This document shows positions 19,394 to 28,636 of a DNA stretch of 64,000 bases, one piece after another. Source of the DNA: Streptomyces cinnamoneus (GTDB taxonomy: Bacteria; Actinomycetota; Actinomycetes; Streptomycetales; Streptomycetaceae); assembly GCF_014650495.1 (NCBI RefSeq), contig NZ_BMVB01000008.1:1-64000 (forward strand), in the 5' to 3' direction. The first letter of the stretch is position 1, and every line of letters starts with the position of its first letter. The translations under genes and the position numbers were made by a program. The notes below the pieces were generated by a model. The model ran no database searches. It was given only the letters and a program-made list of their open reading frames with translations, and was not told the DNA's origin.

Positions 19394-19798
19394 TCAGCCC
19401 TCGGTGTTGATCATCGAGGCGGCGGCGTAGGTCAGATAGTTCCACAGCTGCGTCTCCAGCTCGGGGGCGAGCCCCAGCTCCTCCACCGCGTCCCGCATGT
19501 GCCGCAGCCAGGCGTCGTGCGCGGCGCGGTCCACGGTGAAGGGCGCGTGCCGCATCCGCAGCCGGGGGTGGCCGCGGTTGTCGCTGTACGTGCGCGGGCC
19601 GCCCCAGTACTGCATCAGGAACAGCACCAGGCGCTCCTCGGCCGGGCCGAGGTCCTCCTCCGGGTACATGGGCCGCAGCAGCGGGTCGCCGGCCACCCCT
19701 TCGTAGAAGCGGTGGACCAGGCGCCGGAAGGTCTTCTCGCCGCCGACCTGCTCGTAGAAGGTCTGTTCCTGAAGCGTGCCGCGCGGAATCTCAATCAC
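19394..19798 (-). CDS. glbO: Truncated haemoglobin, group II (GlbO-like)
   Basis: 134-aa 2-on-2 globin. It has FYEQVGGEKTFRRLVHRFY at the start (B-helix Phe-Tyr in HRFYEGV), DPLLRPMYPEEDL, a QYWGGPRTYSDNRGHPRLR segment leading to the proximal His in RMRHAPF, and a G-helix Trp in DAWLRHM. Together these identify the group II (O) class, which binds O2 and NO and is thought to help detoxify NO or supply O2. The ATG has a weak upstream ribosome site. It converges with the plus-strand unknown gene, with 25 bases between them. Confidence 0.93.
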   Translation of the reverse strand: MIEIPRGTLQEQTFYEQVGGEKTFRRLVHRFYEGVAGDPLLRPMYPEEDLGPAEERLVLFLMQYWGGPRTYSDNRGHPRLRMRHAPFTVDRAAHDAWLRHMRDAVEELGLAPELETQLWNYLTYAAASMINTEG

Positions 19799-19862
19799 GC
19801 TTCCATGGTCTCAGACCTCCCGGCCGAGGACCGGCGGCTTAGGACCCCCGCCCGGCCCGGTG

Positions 19863-20894
19863 TCAGCCCCGCCGGACCGTGATCGTCGTCCAGGCGCCGA
19901 CGTGCACCCGGTCGCCGTCCTGCAGGGCCACCGGCACGTAGGGCTGGATCGGGTCCTCGGAACCGTTGACGGTGGTGCCGTTGGTCGAGTCCTGGTCGAC
20001 CACCGCCCAGCCGCCGTCCGGCTGCTGCACCAGCATCGCGTGCTGGTGCGAGACGCCCGGGTCCTCCGGCGGACGCGAGAGGTCGATGTCGGGCGACTCG
20101 CCCGTGCTGTGCCGGCGGCGGCCGATGGTGACCTGCCGGCCGTTCAGCGGGAACTGCAGCTCCGGCGAGTAGGCGGGCAGGTTCAGGCCCGCGGCCTCCG
20201 GCCCGCTGCGGTTCATCATCGACAGGAAGTACTCGCGGTCGGGCGCGACGTACGCCGTCCAGCCGGCGCCCGGCGCGGGCGAGGAGGGCTGCGGCGGCAC
20301 GGGCCGCGGCCCGCCCTCGGCGGCCGGCTGCGCACCCTGGTGCTCGTACGACCCGTACGGCTCGGGCGCCTCGTAGGGCTCGTAGGCGTACGGGTTCGGC
20401 GCGGCGGGCTGGGCGGCCGGGGCGGGCGGGGAGAGCACCCAGTCGTCCTCGCCGCCGAAGGTCTGCGGTGGGCCCTGGGGGGCCAGCGGCTCGGCCGGGC
20501 GGTTGATCCGGGACGGGCGCGAGCCGTGGTAGTCGAAGCTCTGCGGCGGCTGGGTGTGCTGCGGCGGGGGCGGCGGGGCGGACTGCAGGCCCTGGGCCGG
20601 CGGGGGCGGCGGTGCGTAGGGGTTCGCCGACCGGGTCAGGAAGTTGTAGCGGCACTCCTCGCAGAACGGCGCCTGCGCCTCGCGCGGGGTGCGGCACTGC
20701 GGGCAGAGCTCCGCCTGGACCGTGGCGTCGCCGCCGGGGCCCGGGTAGCCGTAGCCTCCGGTGCCGGCCGTGGGCGGTACGGAGGGCGGCGGGGGGACGG
20801 CCCCGGGTGGCACGGCGGCCCCGGCCATCCGGTGGCCGCACACCTCGCACCAGTCGTCGGCCTCCGACTGGTGGCCGTTCGGGCAGGTCGGCAT
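19863..20894 (-). CDS. FHA-domain protein with N-terminal zinc ribbons
   Basis: 343-aa protein. Residues 4-20 form a Cys/His cluster (CPNGH...CEVCGH) and about 64-80 a full ribbon (CPQCRTPREAQAPFCEEC). A long Pro/Gly/Gln-rich disordered linker follows. A forkhead-associated domain fills the last ~95 residues: VTIGRRR, GVSHQHAML and DSTNGTTVNG give the Gly-Arg, Ser-x-His and Asn that bind phosphothreonine. It is the last gene of the kinase/phosphatase block and lies 22 bases after the VWA gene. Known parallel: PknG phosphorylates the FHA protein GarA/OdhI in mycolic actinobacteria. This protein could be the local reader or substrate, but that is inference. Confidence 0.88.
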   Translation of the reverse strand: MPTCPNGHQSEADDWCEVCGHRMAGAAVPPGAVPPPPSVPPTAGTGGYGYPGPGGDATVQAELCPQCRTPREAQAPFCEECRYNFLTRSANPYAPPPPPAQGLQSAPPPPPQHTQPPQSFDYHGSRPSRINRPAEPLAPQGPPQTFGGEDDWVLSPPAPAAQPAAPNPYAYEPYEAPEPYGSYEHQGAQPAAEGGPRPVPPQPSSPAPGAGWTAYVAPDREYFLSMMNRSGPEAAGLNLPAYSPELQFPLNGRQVTIGRRRHSTGESPDIDLSRPPEDPGVSHQHAMLVQQPDGGWAVVDQDSTNGTTVNGSEDPIQPYVPVALQDGDRVHVGAWTTITVRRG

Positions 20895-20916
20895 GTCGGT
20901 CGATTCCCCCTCTGCG

Positions 20917-22278
20917 TTACTTCTTGACGCGAACGGTCTTGGTGGAGCGAGTCTCCAGGGTCATCTCCGCCTCTTTGGAGACGTTCGCCTTCAGCCGCAC
21001 AGTACCGTTCGCCGCGTCCACGACGTCCACCACCTTGGCGAGCAGTTTCGCGGTGGCCTCGTGGCCGGAACGGCTGGCCAGCTGCACGGCGCGGCCGAGC
21101 TTGGCGGTGGCCCCGTCGATGTCGCCGGCCTTGCGCAGATCCAGGCCCTGCTGGATGGCCTGGGCCAGCTCGGCCTGGCCGGTGTAGTGCGCGACCTGCG
21201 GATTGATGGAGGTCGAGGCCACCACGTCGTCCGTCCACACCGCGCGGACGAGCCCCTGCGCGAGCACCTGCGCCGGCGAGCCGTCCGGTGCCGGCAGCAC
21301 CAGCGAGACCCGGGCGGCCAGCATCTCCCGGCCCACGGCGGCGCTCGGCACCCGAACGCACACGTGGTAGTCGCGCGACTCGTCGCCCCAGGAGCCCGTG
21401 GGGTAGTCGCCCGCCCGCGGCCCGGCCTCCTGCCGCTGGCCGGACAGCTCCTCCACGGTGGGGGCGCACTGTTTGACGAACAGCACCTCGGCGCCCAGCG
21501 GCGTCCACAGCCGCAGGCAGACGTCCCCCACCTCCTTGCCCATCACGGTCTCCATCATCTGCGTGAAGTCCGCGGCCAGCCCGGCCGGATCGGCGACGAT
21601 CTCGGCGGTCCCCAGCAGCGCGGAGGCTATCCGCATGACCTCCTTGACCTCGTAGTCCGTGCCCACCCCGCGCGCGTCGCAGGTGAACCGGCCCGCACAG
21701 ACGTCCAGCGACGCCCGCAGCGCGTCCGCCTCCTCGTGCTCGTTGCGGCCGTCGGTGAGCAGGATGCCGTGGCGTATCGAGGCGTCGGAGGAGGCCAGCA
21801 GCCGGTCGGCCAGGCGCAGCCAGGTGCCGATCGCCGTGCCGCCGCCCGGGCTGAGCTTGCGCAGCGCCTCCTTGGCCTGCCCCCGGGTCACGGCGTCGGC
21901 CACCGCCAGCCGCCCGCCGCCCGGATAGACCTCGCGCGCCTGGTGGGTGCCGGCGACGACGGCGAAGGCGACGCCCTCGCGCAGCGCGTCGATGGCGGCT
22001 GCCGTGGCCTCCCGGGCGCTGCGCATCTTGGCGGGCGGGTAGTCCATGGAGCCGGAGCAGTCGACCATGATGACCACGGCCGCGTCCGGGGAACGGCCGC
22101 CCGGTGCAACGGAGCCGGGGGAGCGGGAGGGCTGCACGGACGGCGCCGGCTCCCCGGCGCCGCCGGTGGCGGTGACGGTGACCACCGCGTTGACCTCGCG
22201 GCCGCCCTCGGGCAGGTGGACGTTCTGGTACACCTCCACCGCGAACTGCGGCACGCTCGCCTTGGCGAAGTTGGCCAT
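20917..22278 (-). CDS. VWA-domain protein in PknG/PP2C operon
   Basis: 453-aa cytoplasmic protein. ATG 22278 is preferred because AAGGAG lies 8 bases upstream; a longer start at 22302 lacks this. A von Willebrand factor A domain spans roughly residues 75-260 with the metal site DCSGSMD, GGGTAIGTW supplying the conserved Thr, and a later LLTDGRNEHE. A beta-rich middle follows, then a helical C-terminus (AQAIQQGLDLRKAGDIDG) resembling a TPR. VWA proteins act as metal-dependent adaptors. Sitting between PP2C and FHA genes, it resembles the VWA component of bacterial kinase-phosphatase-VWA triads. Confidence 0.88.
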   Translation of the reverse strand: MANFAKASVPQFAVEVYQNVHLPEGGREVNAVVTVTATGGAGEPAPSVQPSRSPGSVAPGGRSPDAAVVIMVDCSGSMDYPPAKMRSAREATAAAIDALREGVAFAVVAGTHQAREVYPGGGRLAVADAVTRGQAKEALRKLSPGGGTAIGTWLRLADRLLASSDASIRHGILLTDGRNEHEEADALRASLDVCAGRFTCDARGVGTDYEVKEVMRIASALLGTAEIVADPAGLAADFTQMMETVMGKEVGDVCLRLWTPLGAEVLFVKQCAPTVEELSGQRQEAGPRAGDYPTGSWGDESRDYHVCVRVPSAAVGREMLAARVSLVLPAPDGSPAQVLAQGLVRAVWTDDVVASTSINPQVAHYTGQAELAQAIQQGLDLRKAGDIDGATAKLGRAVQLASRSGHEATAKLLAKVVDVVDAANGTVRLKANVSKEAEMTLETRSTKTVRVKK

Positions 22279-22395
22279 CTGATCCGCTCCTTCGTACTCC
22301 ACGTGGTCACATGGGCGTGCGGTGGGGCGGACAGGCGCGCGACGCCGGACGGAATGGCGCCGCGTACGTTCCCCCCGTTGGACGTGCTCGGGCCG

Positions 22396-23559
22396 TCAGG
22401 CCGATCCTGCCCCCTCCGGCCGCGCGGGGAACGGCAGTACGGCCACTGTTACGTTGTCGTGGCCCCCTCCGTCCAGGGCGTGCGACAGCAGACGGCGTGC
22501 GCACTCCAGCGGCCGCGCGCGGGCGTCGGGCGGCACCACGGCCGCCATCTGCTCGGCCGATTCGGCGTAGTTCCACAGGCCGTCGGTGCAGACGATCACC
22601 ACGCCCGGCCGGTCCGGGTGGTACGAGGCGGTGTGCGGCTCGACCTCGTAGGCGTCGGCGCCGAGCCAGCCGGTGATCGCGTGGGCGCGCTCGTCCGCGT
22701 ACGCCTCGGCCTCCGACATCAGCCCGGCGGCGACCATCTGGGCGGCCCAGGAGTCGTCCTCGGTCAGCCGGGCGGGCTGGGTGCCGCGGTCGTCGGGCAC
22801 CCAGTAGGCGCGGCTGTCGCCGACCCAGCCGACGGTCAGCAGGTCGCCGGTGACGACGGCGCTGACGATCGTGCAGGCCGGGGCGTTCTCCTGGCGGTAG
22901 CGGTCGTGCTCGCGCGCCTCGTGGCCCGGCGTGACCAGGTCGACGACGGCCTCGGCGGCCCGCACGATCGCCCGGTGGGTGGCCTCCCGGGGGGCCGCGC
23001 CCTGCGCCAGGGCCTCCGTCAGGACGTCGTGCGCGGCGGCGACGGCGGCCGCTGACGCCTCGTCGGGGCGCGCCGCGGACGACACGCCGTCGCTGACGAC
23101 CGCGACGACGGCCGGAGGGCCCCCGGGCAGGTCGGTGGTGGACACGGCGTACGCGTCCTCGTTGCGGTGGTGGCGCAGGCCGCGGTCGGTGACCGCCGCG
23201 ACGCCTGCCGACTCGTGCTCCATGTGATCCCGTTCGCGCGGCTGTGCATGTCCGCAGTGCTCGCAGTACCCGTCGTTGTCGATCATGCCCGACCGGCAGG
23301 CCGCGCACGTCCTGCCCGCGCCCGGACAGGGCGGTGACTGCGCCGGAACGGCCGTGGCCGGCGGGGCGAGGCGGTAGTCGTCCGCCCCCCGCGCCACGGG
23401 CGTGTCCGGCTGCCGCCACCCGTCGTCGGCCCGCGACCCGCCGGGCGCGGGCGGCACCGCCGAGAGGTCCGCTCCGCAGCCTCCGCAGAAGTTGTCGGCC
23501 GGCTCCAGCGGCTCGTGACAGACGGGGCACGCCGTCAGCTGTGGGGGCAGTTGCGACAT
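22396..23559 (-). CDS. PP2C-type protein phosphatase with zinc ribbons
   Basis: 387-aa protein phosphatase. The N-terminus has two zinc ribbons (CPVCHEPLEPADNFCGGCG near 11-29; CAACRSGMIDNDGYCEHCG near 85-103) joined by a flexible stretch. The catalytic domain follows with RGLRHHRNEDAY, VVSDGVSSA, GWVGDSRAY, CTDGLWNY and GGHDNVTV, supplying the metal-binding Asp residues of the PPM family. It should remove Ser/Thr phosphates added by the PknG-like kinase encoded three bases upstream. 117 bases separate it from the VWA gene. Confidence 0.93.
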   Translation of the reverse strand: MSQLPPQLTACPVCHEPLEPADNFCGGCGADLSAVPPAPGGSRADDGWRQPDTPVARGADDYRLAPPATAVPAQSPPCPGAGRTCAACRSGMIDNDGYCEHCGHAQPRERDHMEHESAGVAAVTDRGLRHHRNEDAYAVSTTDLPGGPPAVVAVVSDGVSSAARPDEASAAAVAAAHDVLTEALAQGAAPREATHRAIVRAAEAVVDLVTPGHEAREHDRYRQENAPACTIVSAVVTGDLLTVGWVGDSRAYWVPDDRGTQPARLTEDDSWAAQMVAAGLMSEAEAYADERAHAITGWLGADAYEVEPHTASYHPDRPGVVIVCTDGLWNYAESAEQMAAVVPPDARARPLECARRLLSHALDGGGHDNVTVAVLPFPARPEGAGSA

Positions 23560-23562
23560 CGA

Positions 23563-26208
23563 TCACACCCATGTCCTGGGGCGGTAACGGTTGGCCCGCT
23601 CCACCAGTTCGATCCGTTCCTCACCGCGCTGGGCCAGCCGCGCGAGCACCCGGTACGAGCGCTCCAGCCCGAACCGCAGCCCCCGCTCGTCCAGCGGGCT
23701 GCCGAGCAGCACGCCCGGATGCGGGGGCGCGGCGGGGCCGCCCTGGCCGCCGGAGAGCACCCAGTCCAGCGCCGTGCCGAGCACCTCCGTCGACAGCCGT
23801 TCGCGCCGCACGGCGTCCAGCCCGAAGTCCGCGAGCCGCTCCACCTGCCCGGCGGCGGCCCGCAGGTCCGTCAGCAGCGGCTCGCGCGCCGAGCGCTGCC
23901 GCAGCCGGGCCCGCACCGCCGCCACGCGGGCCGCGGTGTAGTGGATGGACGCCTCCGGCACGGACTCCAGGGCCCGTACCGCGCCCGCCCGGTCCCCCGT
24001 GGCCAGCCGCACCCGGGCCAGCGCGAACGCGGCGCTGACGAAGCCCGGGTCGGTCGCCCACACCAGACGGTAGTACTCGGCGGCGTTGTCCAGCTGTCCG
24101 AGCACCTCCGCGCACACCCCGAGCGCCAGCTTGGGCGCGGGCTCGCCGGGGAACGCGTCGTAGACGGCGTCGAAGGACAGCGCGGCCCGCTCGTGGTCGC
24201 CGACGGCCAGGGCGTGGACGCCGCGGTGCCAGATGGTGCGCCAGTCGTCGGGCCGCGCCGCCTCCAGCGCGCCGATCGCCTGCCCGGCCGGGCCGTCCTC
24301 GCCGAGCTCCAGCTGGGCCCGCACCCGGCGCAGCCGCAGCTCCGCCGAGTCCGTCGGCGCCGCCTGCAGGGCGGCGTACAACTCGGCGGGCTGCGAGGCG
24401 AGCAGGCCCGCGAGGAACCCGGCGTTCGGGTCGGCCGCGTCGACGCGGGGCAGCGGCAGGGCCAGGGCGGCGGCCCGGGCGTCGAGCCGGGCGAGCCCGG
24501 CGACGGCCGGTGCGGGCGCCGGTGGGACCGCCCGGGACGCCCGGGCCGCGGGAAGTCCCGGGGCCACAGGGGACGCCGGGAGGGCGGGGGCGCCGGGCCC
24601 GGATCCGGCGGGCAGGGGCACGGGCGGCGTGGCGCCCGTCAGCGGTGCTCCGCCGCGGCTGCCCAGGAGGCGGGGCCGGCGCGGCGGCACGCGCACGCCC
24701 AGCGCGGAGACCTCGCCGGCCGGCTCCTCGAACAGCAGGGTGTCCACCACCCGCGGCTCGGGCCCGAACAGCGTGGACACCGCAGGCCGGGGCGCGCCCG
24801 TCTGCAGCGCCACCACTTCCCGCAGCACCCCGGTCAGCTGCTCCGCCATCTCGTCGGCGGAGCCGAACCGGCGGGCCGGGTCGGGGTCGGTGGCCCGCAC
24901 GAGCAGCCGGTAGAAGGACTCGTAGCGGGTGAAGACGGCGATGTTCTCGGGGTCGGGCAGGCGGTCCGCGAAGACGTTGGTGTAGCCCTGGAAGTCGAAG
25001 GTCAGCACGGCGAGCGTGCGCGCCACCGTGTAGAGGTCGGAGGCCACGGACGGGCCCACCTCGGCGACCTCGGGGGCCTGGTAGCCGACCGTGCCGTAGA
25101 TGGGGCCGTCGTGGTCGTCCATGCGGCGCACCGCACCCATGTCGATCAGCTTGAGCCGGTCCTGCTGCTGAATGGCGTTGTCGACCTTGAAGTCGCAGTA
25201 CAGCAGGTTGCGGCTGTGCAGGTGGGCGAGCGCCTCCAGCGCCTCGATGCCGTACGCGCACGCCTGCTCGACCGGCAGCGGGTCGCGTCGGCCGTCGGGG
25301 GTGCGCCGCTCGTTGGCGATCTCCTTGAGGGACTTCCCGCCCACGTACTCCATGACGATGTAGCCGTCGAGGCTGCCGGTGCGCTGGTCGAGGTGCTCGA
25401 CGAAGTTGTAGATGCGCACGATGTTGGAGTGCTCGATCTCGGCGAGGAAGCGCCGCTCGGAGACGGCGGCCGCCAGCGCGTCCTCGTCGCCCGTGTCGAG
25501 CAGGCCCTTGAGCACCACCCAGCGGTCGGAGACCGCCCGGTCGATCGCCAGGTAGATCCAGCCGAGCCCGCCGTGCGCCAGACAGCCCGCCACCTCGTAC
25601 TGCCCGTGGACCACGTCGCCCGGGTGCAGCTTGGGCACGAACGAGTACGGGTGGCCGCACTTGGTGCAGAAGCCCTCCGTGCGGCCGGGCCGGTCGGCGC
25701 GCGAACGCCCCACGGGCGCCCCGCAGTCGCTCCTGCTGCAGAACCGCTTGCGCTCGGGCACCTCCGGGTTCTCCAGGACCGCCGAGCGGGGCTCCGGCCG
25801 GGGCACGCCCGGCATGCTGACCAGCCCCGCACCCAGCTTGTTGCGCCCGGAGGCGGCGGCCGTCGAGGGCCCGCTGCGCACCGACACCGAGGGCGCCCCG
25901 TCGGCCCCGGAGCCCGCGGTCGGCGACCGGGACAGCCGCCCGGACACCGACCGGCGGGAGCCCGAGGACCCCGACGAGCGCGAGGACCGCCCCGAGGAGC
26001 CGGACGAGGACCCCGAGGAGCCGCTGCCCGCGCCCTCCGGGGCGCCGCCCCCGCCGCCCGCCCGGGTGACGCCGGTGGCCGGCGAGCCCACCAGCCCGCC
26101 CGCCGTGACGACCGGGGCCAGCCCGCACGTGTCGCAGTACAGCTCGCCGCCGCCGACGTCCTCGTAGGCGCCGGCGCAGCCCGGCCGCTGGCAGCTGGTG
26201 CCGGTCAT
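23563..26208 (-). CDS. pknG: PknG-like serine/threonine protein kinase
   Basis: 881-aa kinase. ATG 26208 overlaps the stop of the gene before it and follows AGGGGGGA. Layout: zinc ribbon (CQRPGCAG...CDTCG, residues 6-27), a Ser/Gly-rich disordered tract, a rubredoxin-like CSRSDCG...FCTKCG cluster, kinase domain with LAHGGLGWIYLA, Lys234, YCDFKVDN (Asp339) and DMG (Asp356) in place of DFG, then a Pro/Ala linker and a TPR-like helical C-terminus. This is the PknG arrangement. Known: mycobacterial PknG acts with GlnX and GlnH to sense amino acids and controls glutamate metabolism through GarA. Homologues of GlnH and GlnX lie just upstream here. Confidence 0.93.
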   Translation of the reverse strand: MTGTSCQRPGCAGAYEDVGGGELYCDTCGLAPVVTAGGLVGSPATGVTRAGGGGGAPEGAGSGSSGSSSGSSGRSSRSSGSSGSRRSVSGRLSRSPTAGSGADGAPSVSVRSGPSTAAASGRNKLGAGLVSMPGVPRPEPRSAVLENPEVPERKRFCSRSDCGAPVGRSRADRPGRTEGFCTKCGHPYSFVPKLHPGDVVHGQYEVAGCLAHGGLGWIYLAIDRAVSDRWVVLKGLLDTGDEDALAAAVSERRFLAEIEHSNIVRIYNFVEHLDQRTGSLDGYIVMEYVGGKSLKEIANERRTPDGRRDPLPVEQACAYGIEALEALAHLHSRNLLYCDFKVDNAIQQQDRLKLIDMGAVRRMDDHDGPIYGTVGYQAPEVAEVGPSVASDLYTVARTLAVLTFDFQGYTNVFADRLPDPENIAVFTRYESFYRLLVRATDPDPARRFGSADEMAEQLTGVLREVVALQTGAPRPAVSTLFGPEPRVVDTLLFEEPAGEVSALGVRVPPRRPRLLGSRGGAPLTGATPPVPLPAGSGPGAPALPASPVAPGLPAARASRAVPPAPAPAVAGLARLDARAAALALPLPRVDAADPNAGFLAGLLASQPAELYAALQAAPTDSAELRLRRVRAQLELGEDGPAGQAIGALEAARPDDWRTIWHRGVHALAVGDHERAALSFDAVYDAFPGEPAPKLALGVCAEVLGQLDNAAEYYRLVWATDPGFVSAAFALARVRLATGDRAGAVRALESVPEASIHYTAARVAAVRARLRQRSAREPLLTDLRAAAGQVERLADFGLDAVRRERLSTEVLGTALDWVLSGGQGGPAAPPHPGVLLGSPLDERGLRFGLERSYRVLARLAQRGEERIELVERANRYRPRTWV

Positions 26209-27521
26209 GATTCCCCCCTGTCGTCGCCGGACCCCAAGGCGGTGGACCGCACCGGCGGGGCCGCGGTCACGGCCTGCTGGAAGCGCAGGACGGCCTGCTC
26301 CGCGGCGAACAGGTCGCAGGGCGCGCTCCACAGCATGCGCCGCGCCGCGTCGTACCGCTCCAGGACGAAGGGGTCCTCCGCCAGCCCCAGCCGGGACGCC
26401 TTCGCCTTGTACGCGTCCAGCCGCCCGCGCAGCTCGGCCCGCACGGCCAGCGGCGCGGTCACCGCCGTCAGCGACTCGCGGGCCCGCAGTAACTCCTCCT
26501 CGGCGCGCTGCTCCAGGCCCTCCAGGAGCGGGGAGAGCAGGTGCCACTGCGCCCGTCTGCGCTGCTCGGAGGCGGCCGACAGCTGCTCGTAGAGCGCGGT
26601 CGGCGGGCCGGAGACGGCGGGCACCTCGGACGCGGCGATCTTCGACAGGACCTCGACGCGGGCCTGCCGGGCCTCGCCCAGCGTGCGGTCGGCGCGCGAG
26701 AGCACGTCGCGCACCCGCATCAGCCGCTGCTCGGCGTCCTGGCGCACGTCCAGGACGGCCTCGACCTCCCGCCGCACGTCCTCCAGGGCGAGGGCGGCCC
26801 GGTCGTAGCGGCCGGTGTCCGGGCGGCCGCCGCCCGGCGCGGAGCTGGGGGAGGCGCCGCTCCAGAACGCGAGCGGATCCGATATCACTTCGCACCGCAG
26901 CGCGGACAGTTCGCGGTCGATCCGTTCGAGGTCGTCGCCGGCCGGGTGCTCGCCCGGACGCACGCCCACCGAGTGGGCCAGGGCCCGCACGCGCTGCAGC
27001 TCGGCGGCGAGCAGGTCGATGCGGGCGGGCAGCGCGGACCAGACGGAGTCGGCGACGACCACCACGTCCAGCGCCTGCGCGTACCAGCCGTTCATCCGGT
27101 CGACGAGGTCGGTCAGGCTCAGCCGCTCGCTGAGCCGGGCCGGGCCGCCGAGGACGGCCAGGCCGGCCGTCGGCGGGCCGCCGGGCAGGGTCAGGCCGCT
27201 GCCGCGCAGCAGGTCGGTCAGCTCGGACAGCTCGCCGTGGGTGGGCCAGCGCCGGCGCCCGCGCAGCTCACGGGCCGCCTCCAGCGCGTCGGTGTAGGCG
27301 TCGAAGTACACCCACAGCTGGGTGATGAGCTGCTCGGTGACCGCCCACCGCGCTCTGGTGGTGCCGGTCAGCTCCGCCCCCTCCAGCAGACGGCGCCCGG
27401 CGTGGTCCTGCAGGGCGAGGAGCGAGGACTCGACGGCCTCGTGCTCCGCGCCGAGCCGCGCCAGCGCACGGTCCACCTCCTCGCGGCTCAAGGCCGGCCC
27501 GGTGGGCCCCGCGACCGCCAT
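26205..27521 (-). CDS. Coiled-coil protein of unknown function between GlnH and PknG
   Basis: 438-aa soluble, largely alpha-helical protein. ATG 27521 is chosen for the GGAGAGGGGATCG upstream; an alternative GTG/ATG at 27557 has none. It is rich in Glu, Arg, Ala and Leu, with long heptad-like runs (for example LEDVRREVEAVLDVRQDAEQ and LLEGLEQRAEEELLRARESL). No enzyme motif, signal or membrane segment. Its stop overlaps the kinase start by four bases, so the two are likely made together. It may be a scaffold or regulatory partner of the kinase. Mycobacterial glnX-glnH-pknG operons have no counterpart that I recall. Confidence 0.8.
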   Translation of the reverse strand: MAVAGPTGPALSREEVDRALARLGAEHEAVESSLLALQDHAGRRLLEGAELTGTTRARWAVTEQLITQLWVYFDAYTDALEAARELRGRRRWPTHGELSELTDLLRGSGLTLPGGPPTAGLAVLGGPARLSERLSLTDLVDRMNGWYAQALDVVVVADSVWSALPARIDLLAAELQRVRALAHSVGVRPGEHPAGDDLERIDRELSALRCEVISDPLAFWSGASPSSAPGGGRPDTGRYDRAALALEDVRREVEAVLDVRQDAEQRLMRVRDVLSRADRTLGEARQARVEVLSKIAASEVPAVSGPPTALYEQLSAASEQRRRAQWHLLSPLLEGLEQRAEEELLRARESLTAVTAPLAVRAELRGRLDAYKAKASRLGLAEDPFVLERYDAARRMLWSAPCDLFAAEQAVLRFQQAVTAAPPVRSTALGSGDDRGES

Positions 27522-27641
27522 CGATCCCCTCTCCTGTCCGCGGCCCGCGCCGCGCACGAACGCTGTGAACGGTAGTCCTCGCCGGTCGCCGTGCCGGCCG
27601 CTCCGTCGGTCCCCGTCGCGCTGTCGTTGCTCCGTGTCCCC

Positions 27642-28622
27642 TCAGTCCTTGTACTTCGGCTCCGGCGGGGCGGTGATCCCCTTGAGGTCGTGCTCCAGCC
27701 ACTTGCGGTAGGCCAGCATCCAGGGGCTCGCGGCGCCGCCCTGCCGGTAGTCCTCCAGCACTGCGTTGACCCGGCGTACCAGGTCCGCGTCCTTGAGGTT
27801 CATCGCCACGCCGTAGGACTCGGTGGTGAACGGTTTGCCGACGAGTCGCACGGACGGGTCCTGGGCCGCCTGACCGGCGGCCAGGGCGCTGTCGGTGATC
27901 ACCGCGTCGACCTGTCCCAGCTGGAGCCGGACGAGGCAGTCGAGCTGGTTGGGCACGGTGAGCACGAAGGCGCCGTGCGACTCGTGTCTGAGCTCGCTCT
28001 CGCCCGTGGATCCTTTGGCCGTACAGACTTTCTTCCCCTTCAAGGTGTCGTCGAACGCCGTGACCGGTGAACCCTTGGGGGCCAGCACCTGCTGCCCGGC
28101 CTCGAAGTAGGCCGTGGAGAAGGCGACTTGCTTGATCCGGTCACAGTTGATGGTCATCGTGCGCGCGATGATGTCCACCTTGCCCTTTTCCAGGGCGGGT
28201 ATGCGCTGGTTCGTGGGGATCGCCAGAAAGGTGACCTTGCCGGGGTCGCCGAGGACGGCCTTGGCGACGGCCCGCACCAGGTCGATGTCGAAGCCGCTCA
28301 GCTCGCCCGTGGCCGGGTCGCGGTAGCCCCAGCGGTAGCTGTTCTGGTCGACGCCGGCGATGAGCCGGCCGCGGTTCTTGATGCGCTGCACCGCCGGGCC
28401 GTCGGCCGTCGACGGCCGCAGGCTCGCCTCCGGCGCCGTGCAGGCCGCCGGCGCCCGGGCGGCGGCCACGGACGCCCCGTGCGGCCCGGGCCGCACGGGG
28501 TCCACGGACCGCTCCGGGTGTCCGGCCGCGGACGACGGCAGCAGCGCCGTGGCGGCCACCGCGGCCACCGCACACCCGACGGCCGCCGCCGGCCCGCGCC
28601 GCCGGCCCGTCCCTGCGCGCAT
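27642..28622 (-). CDS. glnH: GlnH-like glutamate/amino-acid binding protein
   Basis: 326-aa exported solute-binding protein (SBP_bac_3). ATG 28622 has GGGGGAGGAC upstream. The basic N-terminus and hydrophobic stretch (residues ~13-36) act as a signal or anchor; I see no convincing lipobox. The binding fold is shown by RGRLIAGVDQNSYRWGYRD, LSGFDIDLVRAVAKAV, DIIARTMTIN, LKGKKVCTAKGSTGES, VDAVITDSALAAG and SYGVAMN. Known: mycobacterial GlnH binds Asp, Glu or Asn outside the cell and signals to GlnX and PknG. Here it sits directly after a GlnX-like gene (14 bases) and no ABC permease is nearby, supporting a sensing role over transport. Confidence 0.85.
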   Translation of the reverse strand: MRAGTGRRRGPAAAVGCAVAAVAATALLPSSAAGHPERSVDPVRPGPHGASVAAARAPAACTAPEASLRPSTADGPAVQRIKNRGRLIAGVDQNSYRWGYRDPATGELSGFDIDLVRAVAKAVLGDPGKVTFLAIPTNQRIPALEKGKVDIIARTMTINCDRIKQVAFSTAYFEAGQQVLAPKGSPVTAFDDTLKGKKVCTAKGSTGESELRHESHGAFVLTVPNQLDCLVRLQLGQVDAVITDSALAAGQAAQDPSVRLVGKPFTTESYGVAMNLKDADLVRRVNAVLEDYRQGGAASPWMLAYRKWLEHDLKGITAPPEPKYKD

Positions 28623-28636
28623 GCGTCCTCCCCCCG

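Noticed and set aside
20761..26592. Long plus-strand frames opposite the VWA, PP2C and kinase genes
   Set aside because: The minus strand has the catalytic motifs and ribosome sites; the plus frames are Gly/Arg/Val-rich shadows.
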